Positions 9,387 through 17,971 of a stretch of DNA of 64,000 nucleotides are shown piece by piece (positions within the stretch are counted from its first letter, which is position 1; every line of letters starts with the position of its first letter). The notes beneath the pieces were generated by a model. The model saw only the letters and a list, made by a program, of their open reading frames with translations. It was not told the origin of the DNA and did not search any database. The DNA lies in the NCBI GenBank assembly GCA_041749475.1, contig JBGTBD010000019.1, forward strand, positions 18,686 through 82,685, read 5' to 3'. The position numbers and the translations under genes were made by a program. The DNA is from JBGTBD01 sp041749475. Lineage in GTDB: Bacteria; Pseudomonadota; Alphaproteobacteria; Rickettsiales; UBA998.

Positions 9387-9866
9387 CTATTTGATATGTA
9401 AAACGCAAATTAAGGTGAACAGACGCCGCGCCGTGTCGAAATCCATCTCGATTTTATCCTTCAGCATATCTTTCAGCAATTGGGAGCCTTCGTTATGCAC
9501 CCCCCGGCGACCCATATCCACCGCTTCCACCCGGTAGTTATTGGCCATCTTGATGGCCTCAAAGTAGCTCTCACAAATGAGGAAATAATCTTTAATAATT
9601 TTTTTCAAAGGAAAAACAGGCACTTGAACCAGATGCGGTGTTTTCAGCGTCGCCGAGGAAATGCTGAGATGCATCCGGTTCTCGCGCACGCTCAGGAAGA
9701 CTTTATACGGCCCCGCGTTGATGCCGATGGGCGCGAACTGGTTATTATGTACGATGTCGATCAGCGCGATCATGCGCTCATGTTCGACCTCGGGAGCGCG
9801 CTTGATGATGCTTGCATCGTCGAGCGTGATTGCTTCAATCCGCTCGGTGCGCTCCCCCGGCTTCAT
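9387..9866 (-). CDS. UPF0262 family protein
   Basis: A 159-residue conserved protein recognised as UPF0262, a family nearly confined to alphaproteobacteria and usually placed directly after hisD. Characteristic stretches are HERMIALIDI near residue 30, SISSATLKTPHL in the middle, and NEGSQLLKDMLKDKIEMDFDTARRLFTLIC at the end. No signal peptide or membrane segment. The function is unknown. Its start touches the hisD stop, so translation is probably coupled. Confidence 0.88.
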   Translation of the reverse strand: MKPGERTERIEAITLDDASIIKRAPEVEHERMIALIDIVHNNQFAPIGINAGPYKVFLSVRENRMHLSISSATLKTPHLVQVPVFPLKKIIKDYFLICESYFEAIKMANNYRVEAVDMGRRGVHNEGSQLLKDMLKDKIEMDFDTARRLFTLICVLHIK

Positions 9867-11158
9867 TACTGCTCACCCCGGATAATGACCGAGAGCGCAT
9901 GCGCCCCCAACCCTTCGGCTTCAGCGAGCGCTGCCGTTGCGCTGGCGAGGGCGCGGAAGGCATCCGGGCTGCACCCGATCAGCGACGTCTTCTTGATGAA
10001 ATCATAGACCGACAAGCCGGACGAGAACCGCGCTGCGCCCGTGGTCGGAAGCACGTGCGACGGCCCGGCGATATAATCCCCGATCGCCTCAGGTGTATGA
10101 TGCCCGATAAAAATCGCCCCCGCGTGACGGATGGATTTCAGGAGCGGCTCCGGGTCAGCGACCATGAGCTCCAGATGCTCCGGAGCAATGACATCTACGA
10201 TGGCAGGCATCTCTTTCACATTGCCGACAAGAATGGTGACACCATGGGTCCGGATGGAATACTCGGCGATCTCCTTACGTGGAAGGGTAGAAAGTACTTT
10301 TTCTATTTCATGATCCACTGCATCGGCCAACGCTGCATCATCCGTAATCAGCACCGATTGTGCATCCCTGTCATGCTCGGCTTGCGACAGTAAATCCGCT
10401 GCTACCCAAGCAGGATTAGCGGTCTTATCCGCCAGCACCAGAATCTCCGACGGGCCAGCGATGGTGTCGATGCCGACGATGCCGAACACCTGCCGCTTCG
10501 CTTCCGCCACATAGGCATTGCCGGGGCCGACGATTTTATCGACAGCCGTAATGGTCTCCGTGCCGTACGCGAGCGCGGCGACTGCCTGTGCTCCGCCGAT
10601 TTTATACACCTCATCCACGCCTGCGATCTTCGCCGCATAAAGCACTGCCGGATTGATGGCGCCACGCGGCGTCGGCGCGACCATGACGAGCCGCTTCACC
10701 CCCGCCGCTTTCGCGGGGATCGCGTTCATCAACACGGAACTGGGATAGGACGCTGTGCCGCCGGGAACATATAATCCAACAGCGTCGATCGCGCTCCAGC
10801 GCATGCCCAGACGCACCCCCAGCGCGTCCGTATAATCCGTATCCGCCGGACGCTGGTCGGCATGAAAGGCGCGGATGCGCTCTGCGGCCAAACGCAACGC
10901 GGCTTTCACCGGTTCCGGACACGCGACTTCCGCCGCCGCGATTTCTTCTGCACTGACGCGCATGGTAGTGGCGGTATAGTCGATATGGTCGAATTGTTTA
11001 GTATAGGAAAGCAGGGCCGCATCGCCCTTGGTTTTCACTGACTGCAGAATATCGCTGACCGTTCCGGCCACGGAGGATTCCGACACGCGCCGCGCATCGA
11101 GCGACGCTTTCAGTTGCGCTGCGAAATCAGGTGCGGAGGCGGAAAGACGCTTAAGCAT
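9866..11158 (-). CDS. hisD: HisD, histidinol dehydrogenase
   Basis: Zinc and NAD-dependent enzyme (430 residues) doing the last two oxidations to histidine. The signatures [26 protein letters not shown] and the DLLSQAEHD motif with zinc/catalytic residues are present, as is the C-terminal [17 protein letters not shown]. The start at ATG 11158 overlaps the hisG end by 8 bases. It belongs to the second his block of the window (hisG-hisD), on the opposite strand to hisB-hisE. Confidence 0.97.
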   Translation of the reverse strand: MLKRLSASAPDFAAQLKASLDARRVSESSVAGTVSDILQSVKTKGDAALLSYTKQFDHIDYTATTMRVSAEEIAAAEVACPEPVKAALRLAAERIRAFHADQRPADTDYTDALGVRLGMRWSAIDAVGLYVPGGTASYPSSVLMNAIPAKAAGVKRLVMVAPTPRGAINPAVLYAAKIAGVDEVYKIGGAQAVAALAYGTETITAVDKIVGPGNAYVAEAKRQVFGIVGIDTIAGPSEILVLADKTANPAWVAADLLSQAEHDRDAQSVLITDDAALADAVDHEIEKVLSTLPRKEIAEYSIRTHGVTILVGNVKEMPAIVDVIAPEHLELMVADPEPLLKSIRHAGAIFIGHHTPEAIGDYIAGPSHVLPTTGAARFSSGLSVYDFIKKTSLIGCSPDAFRALASATAALAEAEGLGAHALSVIIRGEQ

Positions 11159-11804
11159 GCGTCGCCTCGCGGAACGCTTCGAGCAACGCATTCAGCGGCT
11201 CGCCCATCGTCTTATACGCCGCGCGGTTGATGATAAGGCGAGAGGAGACATCCGTGATCTTTTCCACCTCGACCAGCCCGTTGGCTTTCAGCGTCGCACC
11301 GGAGGAGACAAGGTCAACGATGCGCTCGCATAAACCCAGTGAAGGCGCTAACTCCATCGCCCCGTTCAGCTTGATGCATTCCGCCTGCACCCCGCGCTTG
11401 GCGAAATATTCCTGCGTGATGCGCGGATATTTGGTGGCGACGCGGATATGGCTCCAGCGTGAAGGGTCGTCATGTGCCGCAATCGCTTCCGGCTCGGCGA
11501 CCGATAGGCGGCAATGCCCGATATTGAGATCGAGCGGCGCATAGATGTCGGGATAATTGAACTCCATCAACACATCGCTCCCCGCCACCCCCACCTGCGC
11601 CCCGCCATAAGCGACGAAGGTGGCCACATCGAAACTCCTGACCCGGATCAACCCGAATTCAGGCCGATTCGTCGAGAATTGCAACCGACGATCCCCCTCA
11701 TCGAAAAACGCTTCCTCCGGCACGATACCCGCAGCATTCAGCAACGGCTGAAGCTCTTTCAGGATACGTCCCTTGGGGACAGCGATGATGATGGGCTGGG
11801 TCAT
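11151..11804 (-). CDS. hisG: HisG, ATP phosphoribosyltransferase (short form)
   Basis: First enzyme of histidine synthesis, condensing ATP and PRPP. At 217 residues it is the short, catalytic-only form lacking the C-terminal histidine-sensing domain; short HisG proteins depend on the HisZ regulatory subunit, which is not in this window. The N-terminal AVPKGRI motif, the GSDVLMEF segment and the PRPP-loop region [18 protein letters not shown] are clear. GAGGA lies upstream of the start, inside the end of the DUF2971 gene (4-base gap). Confidence 0.95.
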   Translation of the reverse strand: MTQPIIIAVPKGRILKELQPLLNAAGIVPEEAFFDEGDRRLQFSTNRPEFGLIRVRSFDVATFVAYGGAQVGVAGSDVLMEFNYPDIYAPLDLNIGHCRLSVAEPEAIAAHDDPSRWSHIRVATKYPRITQEYFAKRGVQAECIKLNGAMELAPSLGLCERIVDLVSSGATLKANGLVEVEKITDVSSRLIINRAAYKTMGEPLNALLEAFREATHA

Positions 11805-11808
11805 AAGG

Positions 11809-12792
11809 TTATCCTCTAAAGGATATTTGAGAAAAATCCACTAGGCAGTTATTTATTCCGTTGCTTTTTAATAGTAGATTCATCGCATGTTTGTTGATGG
11901 GACTCATTAAAAGGGGCCCTAAAAGTAATTTAGTAACCTTATCTGGTCTAAACGCAAACTCTACATAGGGTTTTATAAGGTTATTTTTTCCAATAAAATC
12001 AACTTCATAAGATAATTTATCAGGAATTAAGCAAACTACTCTTGCTTCGCATTCATGATAAAAGGAACTGTATTTGCATGTGAGTATGTCTAATATACAT
12101 ATTTCAGTTAACCAGCTCCACCAAGCCTTTACAACATCTTCATTTTCTATCGGAAAATCTTTTGTATAATTTGCAGTTAAGCTTTTGCAAACCTCTTCTA
12201 AAAACTCTTCCGCAAAATTTTTCTTTTTCTCAAATGAGCTATAATTTACCTGACTTGAAAATAGCTGGTAGTTATCAGGAATCTGAAATACCTGTTCTGG
12301 GGCTTCGGCAGGAAAACCAATTGCACACCCTTTTCCGTAATCTGAATATGCCAACCACTGGCTTAAATTATCTCCTTGGGTGCTAAAGCTAGCTACATAT
12401 ATATCAAATATGGGAAAGACATCCTCCTCAATATTTCTATAACCAAGATTAAACATCTCTTCTTTGACGGTTTCATTGTGGCAACGAAGTGAAAGTGAAA
12501 TTTTTAGAAATGCTAACAGAGCAGCGAATAATGCCGCAGCGTCTTGTAGTTTGGCAATGCTAAGTTTGGTAATCATCTGAGGAACCAAAGTTTCTAAAAT
12601 TTTCATTCCCTCATCTAATTCTGAAGAATCATTTAGATAGCGCGCCTCTGTAAATCGAAGGGTTTTTTGTTTTAGTATATTTAATGTGGCTTCAAGATTT
12701 GTGTAATGAAAAACTGTATCTATGTCTTTGCTACCAAAGTGCTTTTTTAACAAAGCATTTCGGGTAACCACCAATTGGTTTTGTGCCGTCAT
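11809..12792 (-). CDS. DUF2971 domain protein, low-GC insertion between murA and hisG
   Basis: A 327-residue protein resembling DUF2971: N-terminal [20 protein letters not shown] followed by [11 protein letters not shown], then a central part with [17 protein letters not shown], a hallmark of this family. No signal peptide or clear membrane segment. Two 60-base lines counted in this gene are 33% and 35% GC, against 67% for a line in hisG, so it is likely acquired. Even so its ATG overlaps the murA stop by one base (TAATG) and its stop lies 4 bases before hisG. Function unknown. Confidence 0.8.
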   Translation of the reverse strand: MTAQNQLVVTRNALLKKHFGSKDIDTVFHYTNLEATLNILKQKTLRFTEARYLNDSSELDEGMKILETLVPQMITKLSIAKLQDAAALFAALLAFLKISLSLRCHNETVKEEMFNLGYRNIEEDVFPIFDIYVASFSTQGDNLSQWLAYSDYGKGCAIGFPAEAPEQVFQIPDNYQLFSSQVNYSSFEKKKNFAEEFLEEVCKSLTANYTKDFPIENEDVVKAWWSWLTEICILDILTCKYSSFYHECEARVVCLIPDKLSYEVDFIGKNNLIKPYVEFAFRPDKVTKLLLGPLLMSPINKHAMNLLLKSNGINNCLVDFSQISFRG

Positions 12793-14087
12793 TAAGCAAC
12801 CCTTGAAATCTGCGCCCCACAGGCGTTCAGCTTCTCTTCCAGCCGTTCATAGCCCCGGTCGAGGTGGTAGACGCGGTGGATGATGGTCTCGCCGGGAGCG
12901 GCTAGACCTGCGATGACGAGGCTTACGGAAGCGCGCAGGTCGGTCGCCATCACTTCCGCGCCTTTCAGTTCTTTCACGCCGCGCACCAGCGCGGAGGAGC
13001 CGTGGACGGTGACGTTCGCGCCCATCCGCGTCAATTCCGGCACGTGCATGAAGCGATTCTCGAAAATCGTCTCGGTGATCATGGAAGCACCACTCGCCAT
13101 GCTCATCAACCCCATGAACTGCGCCTGCATGTCGGTCGGGAAACCGGGATAGGGCTGGGTCATGACATCGACGCCCATCAACCCGTCCGGGCAGGTGACG
13201 CGGAGTCCCGCGTCGGTATCATGAAACAGCACGCCCGCTTCCTCGAACTTTTCGGTGACGGAGGTCATGATGCGCGAATCGATTCCCGTCAGCGTCACGT
13301 CCCCTTTGGTGATGGCGGCGCAGGCGATATAGGTTCCCGCTTCGATGCGGTCACAGATGACGGGATGCGTCGCGCCATGAAGTTTTTCAACGCCCTCGAT
13401 AGTCAACGTATCCGTGCCGATGCCCTGGATTTTCGCGCCCATCAGGACGAGGCAATTAGCAAGGTCGGTCACTTCCGGCTCACGCGCGGCATTTTGCAAA
13501 ATGGTTGTGCCTTCTGCCAGCGTCGCTGCCATCAAAATATTCTCGGTCGCGCCGACGGAGACTTTCTCGAAGTTGATGGTGGTTCCCTTTAGCCGCCCGT
13601 TGCAGGAGGCTTGCACATACCCGCCTGTCAACTCAATGGTCGCGCCCAATTCTTCCAGCGCTTTCAGATGCAAATCGATAGGCCGCGTCCCGATGGCGCA
13701 TCCGCCGGGGAGTGACACCCGCGCCGACCCGAACCGCGCGAGGAGGGGGCCAAGCACCAGCACCGAAGCCCGCATGGTGCGCACAAGGTCATACGGCGCA
13801 GTGAGATTGTGGATATTCTGGGCTTTCAACCGCAATATGCGCCCAGCAGTATGCTTATTACGCAGCCGGAAATCCTCCGACTGATCCACCATCGTCAACT
13901 CCACCCCATGCTGCATGAGGAGCTTCGCCATGGTGATGATGTCCGCAAGATAGGGGACATTCGTGAAGGTGATTTCCTCTTCCGACAATAATGCCGCGCA
14001 CATCAAGGGAAGCGCCGCATTCTTCGCCCCGCTGATGGCAATCGTCCCGTGAAGGGTATTGCCCCCGATGATCTTGATTTTATCCAT
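12792..14087 (-). CDS. murA: MurA, UDP-N-acetylglucosamine 1-carboxyvinyltransferase
   Basis: First committed enzyme of peptidoglycan synthesis, transferring enolpyruvate to UDP-GlcNAc; target of fosfomycin. The PEP-binding loop [14 protein letters not shown] keeps the cysteine that fosfomycin alkylates. The family N-terminus MDKIKIIGG fixes the start at 14087 (431 residues); earlier in-frame starts lie within dcd. C-terminal [17 protein letters not shown] and [13 protein letters not shown] are conserved. Its stop is shared by one base with the start of the DUF2971 gene. Confidence 0.97.
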   Translation of the reverse strand: MDKIKIIGGNTLHGTIAISGAKNAALPLMCAALLSEEEITFTNVPYLADIITMAKLLMQHGVELTMVDQSEDFRLRNKHTAGRILRLKAQNIHNLTAPYDLVRTMRASVLVLGPLLARFGSARVSLPGGCAIGTRPIDLHLKALEELGATIELTGGYVQASCNGRLKGTTINFEKVSVGATENILMAATLAEGTTILQNAAREPEVTDLANCLVLMGAKIQGIGTDTLTIEGVEKLHGATHPVICDRIEAGTYIACAAITKGDVTLTGIDSRIMTSVTEKFEEAGVLFHDTDAGLRVTCPDGLMGVDVMTQPYPGFPTDMQAQFMGLMSMASGASMITETIFENRFMHVPELTRMGANVTVHGSSALVRGVKELKGAEVMATDLRASVSLVIAGLAAPGETIIHRVYHLDRGYERLEEKLNACGAQISRVA

Positions 14088-14092
14088 AGGTT

Positions 14093-14677
14093 TTAAGCTT
14101 TTCGCTGGGCGGAGAGGAGCGGCTCGACCTTCGGCAACGTCACCCCGGTCTGCTTCATGTACTTCCCCTTGCGGTCGCCGTAGGATGTTTCGCATAATGA
14201 ATCCGCTTTCAGGAACAGGAATTGGCACGCACCTTCATTGGCGTAAATCTTGGCTGGCAGGGGCGTCGTGTTGGAAAACTCCAGCGTCACATGCCCTTCC
14301 CATTCCGGTTCAAGTGGCGTGACGTTGACGATGATACCGCACCGCGCATAGGTGCTTTTACCGACGCAGATCACCAGCACATCGCGCGGGATACGGAAAT
14401 ACTCGACCGTCCGCGCCAGCGCAAAACTATTGGGCGGGATGACGCAGACATCCGTCTCCCGATCCACGAATCCCTTGCTGCTGAAATCCTTGGGGTCAAC
14501 GACCGCGGAATCGACGTTGGTAAAAATCTTGAATTCCGAGGAAACCCGTGCGTCATACCCGTAGGACGACACCCCGTATGAGATAACCCCCTCACGGGTC
14601 AACCCTTCCACGTACGGCTCAATCATGCCTTGTTCTTTCGCCATCTTGCGAATCCAATGGTCGGGCATTACGGACAT
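14093..14677 (-). CDS. dcd: Dcd, dCTP deaminase
   Basis: Deaminates dCTP to dUTP for thymidylate synthesis; 194 residues, trimeric dUTPase fold. SYGYDARV, the catalytic segment containing [26 protein letters not shown] in two parts, and the C-terminal [13 protein letters not shown] are conserved. Start at ATG 14677 with GGGGAG at good spacing. It is the first gene of the leftward dcd-murA-DUF2971-hisG-hisD run, and murA starts 5 bases after its stop. Confidence 0.96.
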   Translation of the reverse strand: MSVMPDHWIRKMAKEQGMIEPYVEGLTREGVISYGVSSYGYDARVSSEFKIFTNVDSAVVDPKDFSSKGFVDRETDVCVIPPNSFALARTVEYFRIPRDVLVICVGKSTYARCGIIVNVTPLEPEWEGHVTLEFSNTTPLPAKIYANEGACQFLFLKADSLCETSYGDRKGKYMKQTGVTLPKVEPLLSAQRKA

Positions 14678-14782
14678 GGAGGCTCCCCTTTGTGTATTTT
14701 TCCCACCTTATGCGAAGCAAGCGGGCTGATGCAAGCATTGGTTAAATTTCGGCTGGCCAGAGCCGATGCAGGGCGGTAACGT

Positions 14783-14802
14783 ACAACCAAAGGTTTAGTT
14801 GT
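14783..14802. promoter_or_regulatory. Inverted repeat in the dcd / kinase divergent region
   Basis: ACAACCAAA and TTTAGTTGT face each other with two bases between (one mismatch in nine pairs). It lies about midway in the 200-base gap between divergent dcd and the hybrid kinase gene, a place where an operator or the foot of a hairpin could act. No matching regulator family is recognised; the rest of this gap shows nothing I can name. Confidence 0.3.
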
Positions 14803-14877
14803 GCGCCACATGGTCTCTTGATACCACGCGTTGCATACTATGCTTTCGGCTACTACTAACATGTCGAACGGGGTGAC

Positions 14878-16515
14878 ATGGAGCGTCTAGGGGAATTCTT
14901 CAGCGATAATTTCATGATGCCGCACGGCTTCTGTTTCCTGTGGAAACCGGAAATTGTCTGGCTGCACGTGATTGCCGACGCATTGATTGCGCTCGCTTAT
15001 TTCAGTATCCCGCTCGCCCTGTGGTATTTCGCGCGTAAGCGCCCCGATATGCCCTTCCATAAGCTGATGCTGATGTTCGCTGCATTCATCTGTCTTTGTG
15101 GGCTGACCCATATCGTCAATATCCTCGTCCTGTGGAAGCCCTATTACGGTATCGAAGGCCTTATTAAGCTGATGACGGGTATCGTCTCCGCGATGACAGC
15201 CTATGCCGTATGGCAGTTGATGCCGAAAGCACTGACGCTGCCCAGCCCGGAGCAGTTGGAGAAGATGAACGCCGACCTTGCCGCCACCAATCGCGAGATC
15301 GAACAGAAGGTGAAAGAACGCACCGAAGCGTTGGAAAAGGCCAACGCCGAGTTACATGAAGCCCGCCGGAAGGCCGAACGCGCCAACGCCGCCAAAAGCG
15401 ATTTCCTCGCTAATATCAGCCATGAAATCCGCACGCCGATGAACGCCGTGGTCGTCCTCTCGCAAAAACTGGCCGAATCCCAGCTTGAGAACTCGCTTCA
15501 GCGCGAATGTGCCGAGACGCTGGCGCAAAGCGCCAACTCCTTGATGAGCCTACTGAACGACGTGCTCGATTTCTCCAAGATCGAGGCAAACGTCGTAGAA
15601 CTCGAATCCGTTCCCTTCAGGCTGGACGAACTGGTGCAGGAATCCATCCGCATCTTCTCCGTCAAAGCGGAAGAGAAGGGGCTGAAACTCTATGGCGAGG
15701 TGGAGCCGCATCCTTTCCCCCGCCTTATGGGTGACCCGGGGCGCATCCGCCAGATTCTGTTGAACCTCATCAATAACAGCCTCAAATTTACTGAAACGGG
15801 AGAAGTGGCCCTTAAGGTGAATGCCGCCTCCGCCGGGCCGGACACGTGGGATGTCTCCATCGTCGTGCGGGATACGGGCGTGGGCATCCCCTCGGATAAG
15901 ATCAGCAACCTCTTCCAGAAATTCACGCAGGCTGACAGCACTATCAGCCGAAAATACGGCGGCACGGGATTGGGGCTGGCCATCTCGCATGAGTTGGTAG
16001 AGCGGATGAACGGTCACATCACCGTCACCAGCGAACCGGGCAAAGGCAGTGTCTTTACCATTGCGCTGACCCTCAAAGAGGCCACTCCCTTCACCACTGA
16101 ACCGCTGAAGGTGATGCCGGTGCAGCGCGTCTCCAGCCATACTCAGCCGTTGATGTTAGTCGAGGATACGCCGGCCAACATTCTCGTCGCTAGCGTCCTG
16201 CTCGATACGCGCGGCTATAGCTATAAAGTGGCAAAAAGCGGTAAGGAAGCGCTGGCGCTCTATCAACCAGGCGCATTCAGCCTTATTTTGATGGATCTGC
16301 GCCTGCCGGATATGACGGGGTACGAGATTACCGAATCTATCCGTGCCCTTGAGAAAGAGAATGGAAGCAAGCACGTCCCCATCATCGCGCTTACCGCCTA
16401 TGCCACCAGCGAAGAACGCCAGAAGTGCGAGACAGCAGGCATGGATGATTTCCTGACCAAGCCGGTGGATCAGAACACGCTATTTGAACTGCTTGAAAAA
16501 TATATCGAAGCGTAA
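14878..16515 (+). CDS. Hybrid sensor histidine kinase with ethylene-receptor-like (ETR1-type) N-terminal domain
   Basis: A 545-residue membrane kinase. Residues about 1-120 hold three membrane helices matching the ethylene-binding domain of plant ETR1: MPHG near the start, Asp34, Tyr41, Cys74 and His78. Asp-Tyr, Asp-Cys and Cys-His distances (7, 40, 4) equal those of ETR1 D25, Y32, C65, H69, of which Cys and His bind copper(I). A coiled coil (about 125-172) leads to the HisKA domain with phospho-His182 (SHEIRTP), HATPase_c (N box LLNLINNS, DTGVGIP, GGTGLGLAIS) and a C-terminal receiver with Asp473. Ligand is inferred; cytokinin-free bacterial relatives exist in cyanobacteria and Azospirillum. 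No separate output gene adjoins. Confidence 0.88.
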   Translation: MERLGEFFSDNFMMPHGFCFLWKPEIVWLHVIADALIALAYFSIPLALWYFARKRPDMPFHKLMLMFAAFICLCGLTHIVNILVLWKPYYGIEGLIKLMTGIVSAMTAYAVWQLMPKALTLPSPEQLEKMNADLAATNREIEQKVKERTEALEKANAELHEARRKAERANAAKSDFLANISHEIRTPMNAVVVLSQKLAESQLENSLQRECAETLAQSANSLMSLLNDVLDFSKIEANVVELESVPFRLDELVQESIRIFSVKAEEKGLKLYGEVEPHPFPRLMGDPGRIRQILLNLINNSLKFTETGEVALKVNAASAGPDTWDVSIVVRDTGVGIPSDKISNLFQKFTQADSTISRKYGGTGLGLAISHELVERMNGHITVTSEPGKGSVFTIALTLKEATPFTTEPLKVMPVQRVSSHTQPLMLVEDTPANILVASVLLDTRGYSYKVAKSGKEALALYQPGAFSLILMDLRLPDMTGYEITESIRALEKENGSKHVPIIALTAYATSEERQKCETAGMDDFLTKPVDQNTLFELLEKYIEA

Positions 16516-16530
16516 ATTATCTGCGCTGTG

Positions 16531-16616
16531 CGTTATTGCGAACAACGCGAAGCAATCCAGATAGTGCATTCGGTATGCTAGAGTGCCGCGTCGACTTGCG
16601 CCTCCTCGCAATGACG
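16531..16616. repeat. Degenerate palindromic repeat of the GTCATTGCGA type
   Basis: Starts CGTTATTGCGAACAACGCG and ends CCTCGCAATGACG; the outer 10 bases at each end are inverted copies with one mismatch, and AGCAATCCAG follows in the left arm. This resembles the short palindromic element common in alphaproteobacterial intergenic space, here decayed. It lies after the hybrid kinase and before the Fur-box region. Non-coding. Confidence 0.65.
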
Positions 16617-16701
16617 AGGTAAGTACTATCAAGAAGCTAAAAACCCATGCATTCCCTCAAAAAACAGTTGCCAAAATCAAACCCGCGCGGTATCACTGCA
16701 A

Positions 16702-16718
16702 TTGAGAATGATTATCAA
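16702..16718. promoter_or_regulatory. Putative Fur-type iron box upstream of cupredoxin-FTR1
   Basis: TTGAGAAT-G-ATTATCAA is a 17-base inverted repeat with 8-base arms and one mismatch, close to the core of the Fur box (GATAATGATAATC). It ends 18 bases before the ATG of the cupredoxin gene, where a bound repressor would block transcription or translation start. The downstream genes are an iron uptake pair, which makes iron control the natural reading. Confidence 0.65.
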
Positions 16719-16736
16719 CTCCAAAAGGAATCCCTC

Positions 16737-17072
16737 ATGACCCGTTTTTCCCGTATTGTTTTTTCTTCCAGTACTGCTTTGCTACTCTCCGCCGGAGTCG
16801 CCCTAGCGGATGATGCTTACACCATCGTCATCAAGGAGCATACGTTCTCCCCCGAAACGCTGGAGATTCCTGCAGGCAAAAAAGTGAAGCTGACGGTCGA
16901 TAACCAAGACGCGACACCGGAAGAATTTGAAAGCCATGATTTCAACCGCGAGAAAATCATCCGCGGCAACAGCAAAGCCGTCATTTCCGTCGGCCCGTTG
17001 GAGCCGGGTGAATATGTCTTCTTCGGTGAGTTCAATCCGAAGACCGCCCAAGGCAAGCTCATCGTAAAATAA
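16737..17072 (+). CDS. Periplasmic cupredoxin-like iron transport protein (FTR1 partner)
   Basis: A 111-residue exported protein: Sec signal (core about 7-20, cleavage near VALA), then one cupredoxin_1 domain with EHTFSPETLEIPAGKKVKL, TPEEFESHDFNREKII and EPGEYVFFGEF. It lacks a Cys and the usual blue-copper ligand set, like FtrB/EfeO-type partners of ferrous permeases. Start set at ATG 16737 with AAAGGA upstream; an earlier in-frame ATG would place the Fur box inside the gene. It precedes the permease by 9 bases. Confidence 0.85.
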   Translation: MTRFSRIVFSSSTALLLSAGVALADDAYTIVIKEHTFSPETLEIPAGKKVKLTVDNQDATPEEFESHDFNREKIIRGNSKAVISVGPLEPGEYVFFGEFNPKTAQGKLIVK

Positions 17073-17081
17073 GGGACTGTT

Positions 17082-17912
17082 ATGTACTCTATCGGCATCA
17101 TCATTTTCCGTGAAGTATTCGAGATTGTGCTCATCCTCGGCATCGTCCTCGCTGCGACCCACAACATCCCCGGACGTACGCGCTGGATCGTGCTGGGTCT
17201 GGTGGCGGGACTTATCGGTTCGGCGATGATTGCCGTGTTCATCGACAGTATCTCCGAGTTCGCCGAAGGCATGGGGCAGGAGATATTCAACGCCTGCATC
17301 CTCTTCACCGCCGCCCTCTTCATCGGCTGGACGGTGCTGTGGATGAAGCGCCACGCCCGCGAAATGAAGCAGCATTTTAACGCCCTCGGTAACGCGGTGG
17401 CGGATGGCAGTATCCCGTTCTATTCCCTTTCCGCCGTTATCGCACTTGCGATGCTGCGTGAGGGCTCGGAGATCGTCCTCTTCACTTACGGCATGCTGGC
17501 AAGCGGTGAATCGGTGACCAACCTGATGATCGGCGCGGCAGGAGGAACGGTCGCCGGACTGGTCGTCGGCGTGTTGATGTATGCTGGGCTTATCCGTATC
17601 CCCATGAAATATTTCTTCCGCATTACGGGCGGGTTGTTGCTTCTGCTGGTCGCGGGGATGATGTCGCAAGGCGTCGGCTTCCTTATCTCTGCGGGGTATT
17701 TCGAATCGCTCTCCCACACCGCGTGGGACAGTTCGGCCCTCCTGAGCGATAACGGCATGCTCGGCCAGAGCCTGCAAACCTTGCTGGGCTACACGGCGCG
17801 CCCTGCGGTGATTCAGGTCATCGTCTATGCGATGACGCTGGGTCTCCTCCTACTATTGATGCGCCAGACCGGGAAACCGGCGATGGTGCGGCAGACGCAA
17901 GTCCCCGCGTAA
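17082..17912 (+). CDS. FTR1 family iron permease
   Basis: A 276-residue inner-membrane permease of the FTR1/EfeU/FtrC family, with about seven hydrophobic segments. Two REXXE iron motifs are visible: FREVFEIVL near residue 9 and LREGSEIVLF near 126. With the preceding cupredoxin it matches a minimal version of the ferrous iron systems FtrABCD and EfeUOB; no P19-type or ferredoxin gene follows. Expression is probably iron-repressed through the upstream Fur-like box. Confidence 0.9.
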   Translation: MYSIGIIIFREVFEIVLILGIVLAATHNIPGRTRWIVLGLVAGLIGSAMIAVFIDSISEFAEGMGQEIFNACILFTAALFIGWTVLWMKRHAREMKQHFNALGNAVADGSIPFYSLSAVIALAMLREGSEIVLFTYGMLASGESVTNLMIGAAGGTVAGLVVGVLMYAGLIRIPMKYFFRITGGLLLLLVAGMMSQGVGFLISAGYFESLSHTAWDSSALLSDNGMLGQSLQTLLGYTARPAVIQVIVYAMTLGLLLLLMRQTGKPAMVRQTQVPA

Positions 17913-17971
17913 GGGTTGCACATCGGGCAGGCATCCGGTAAGGTGCAGCCCTTGAATGAAGGAGCCGCATC

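Noticed and set aside
16803..17777. Open frame of 324 codons opposite the cupredoxin and FTR1 genes
   Set aside because: Its His/Asp/Arg-rich translation is a mirror of membrane-protein codons; it has no domain.
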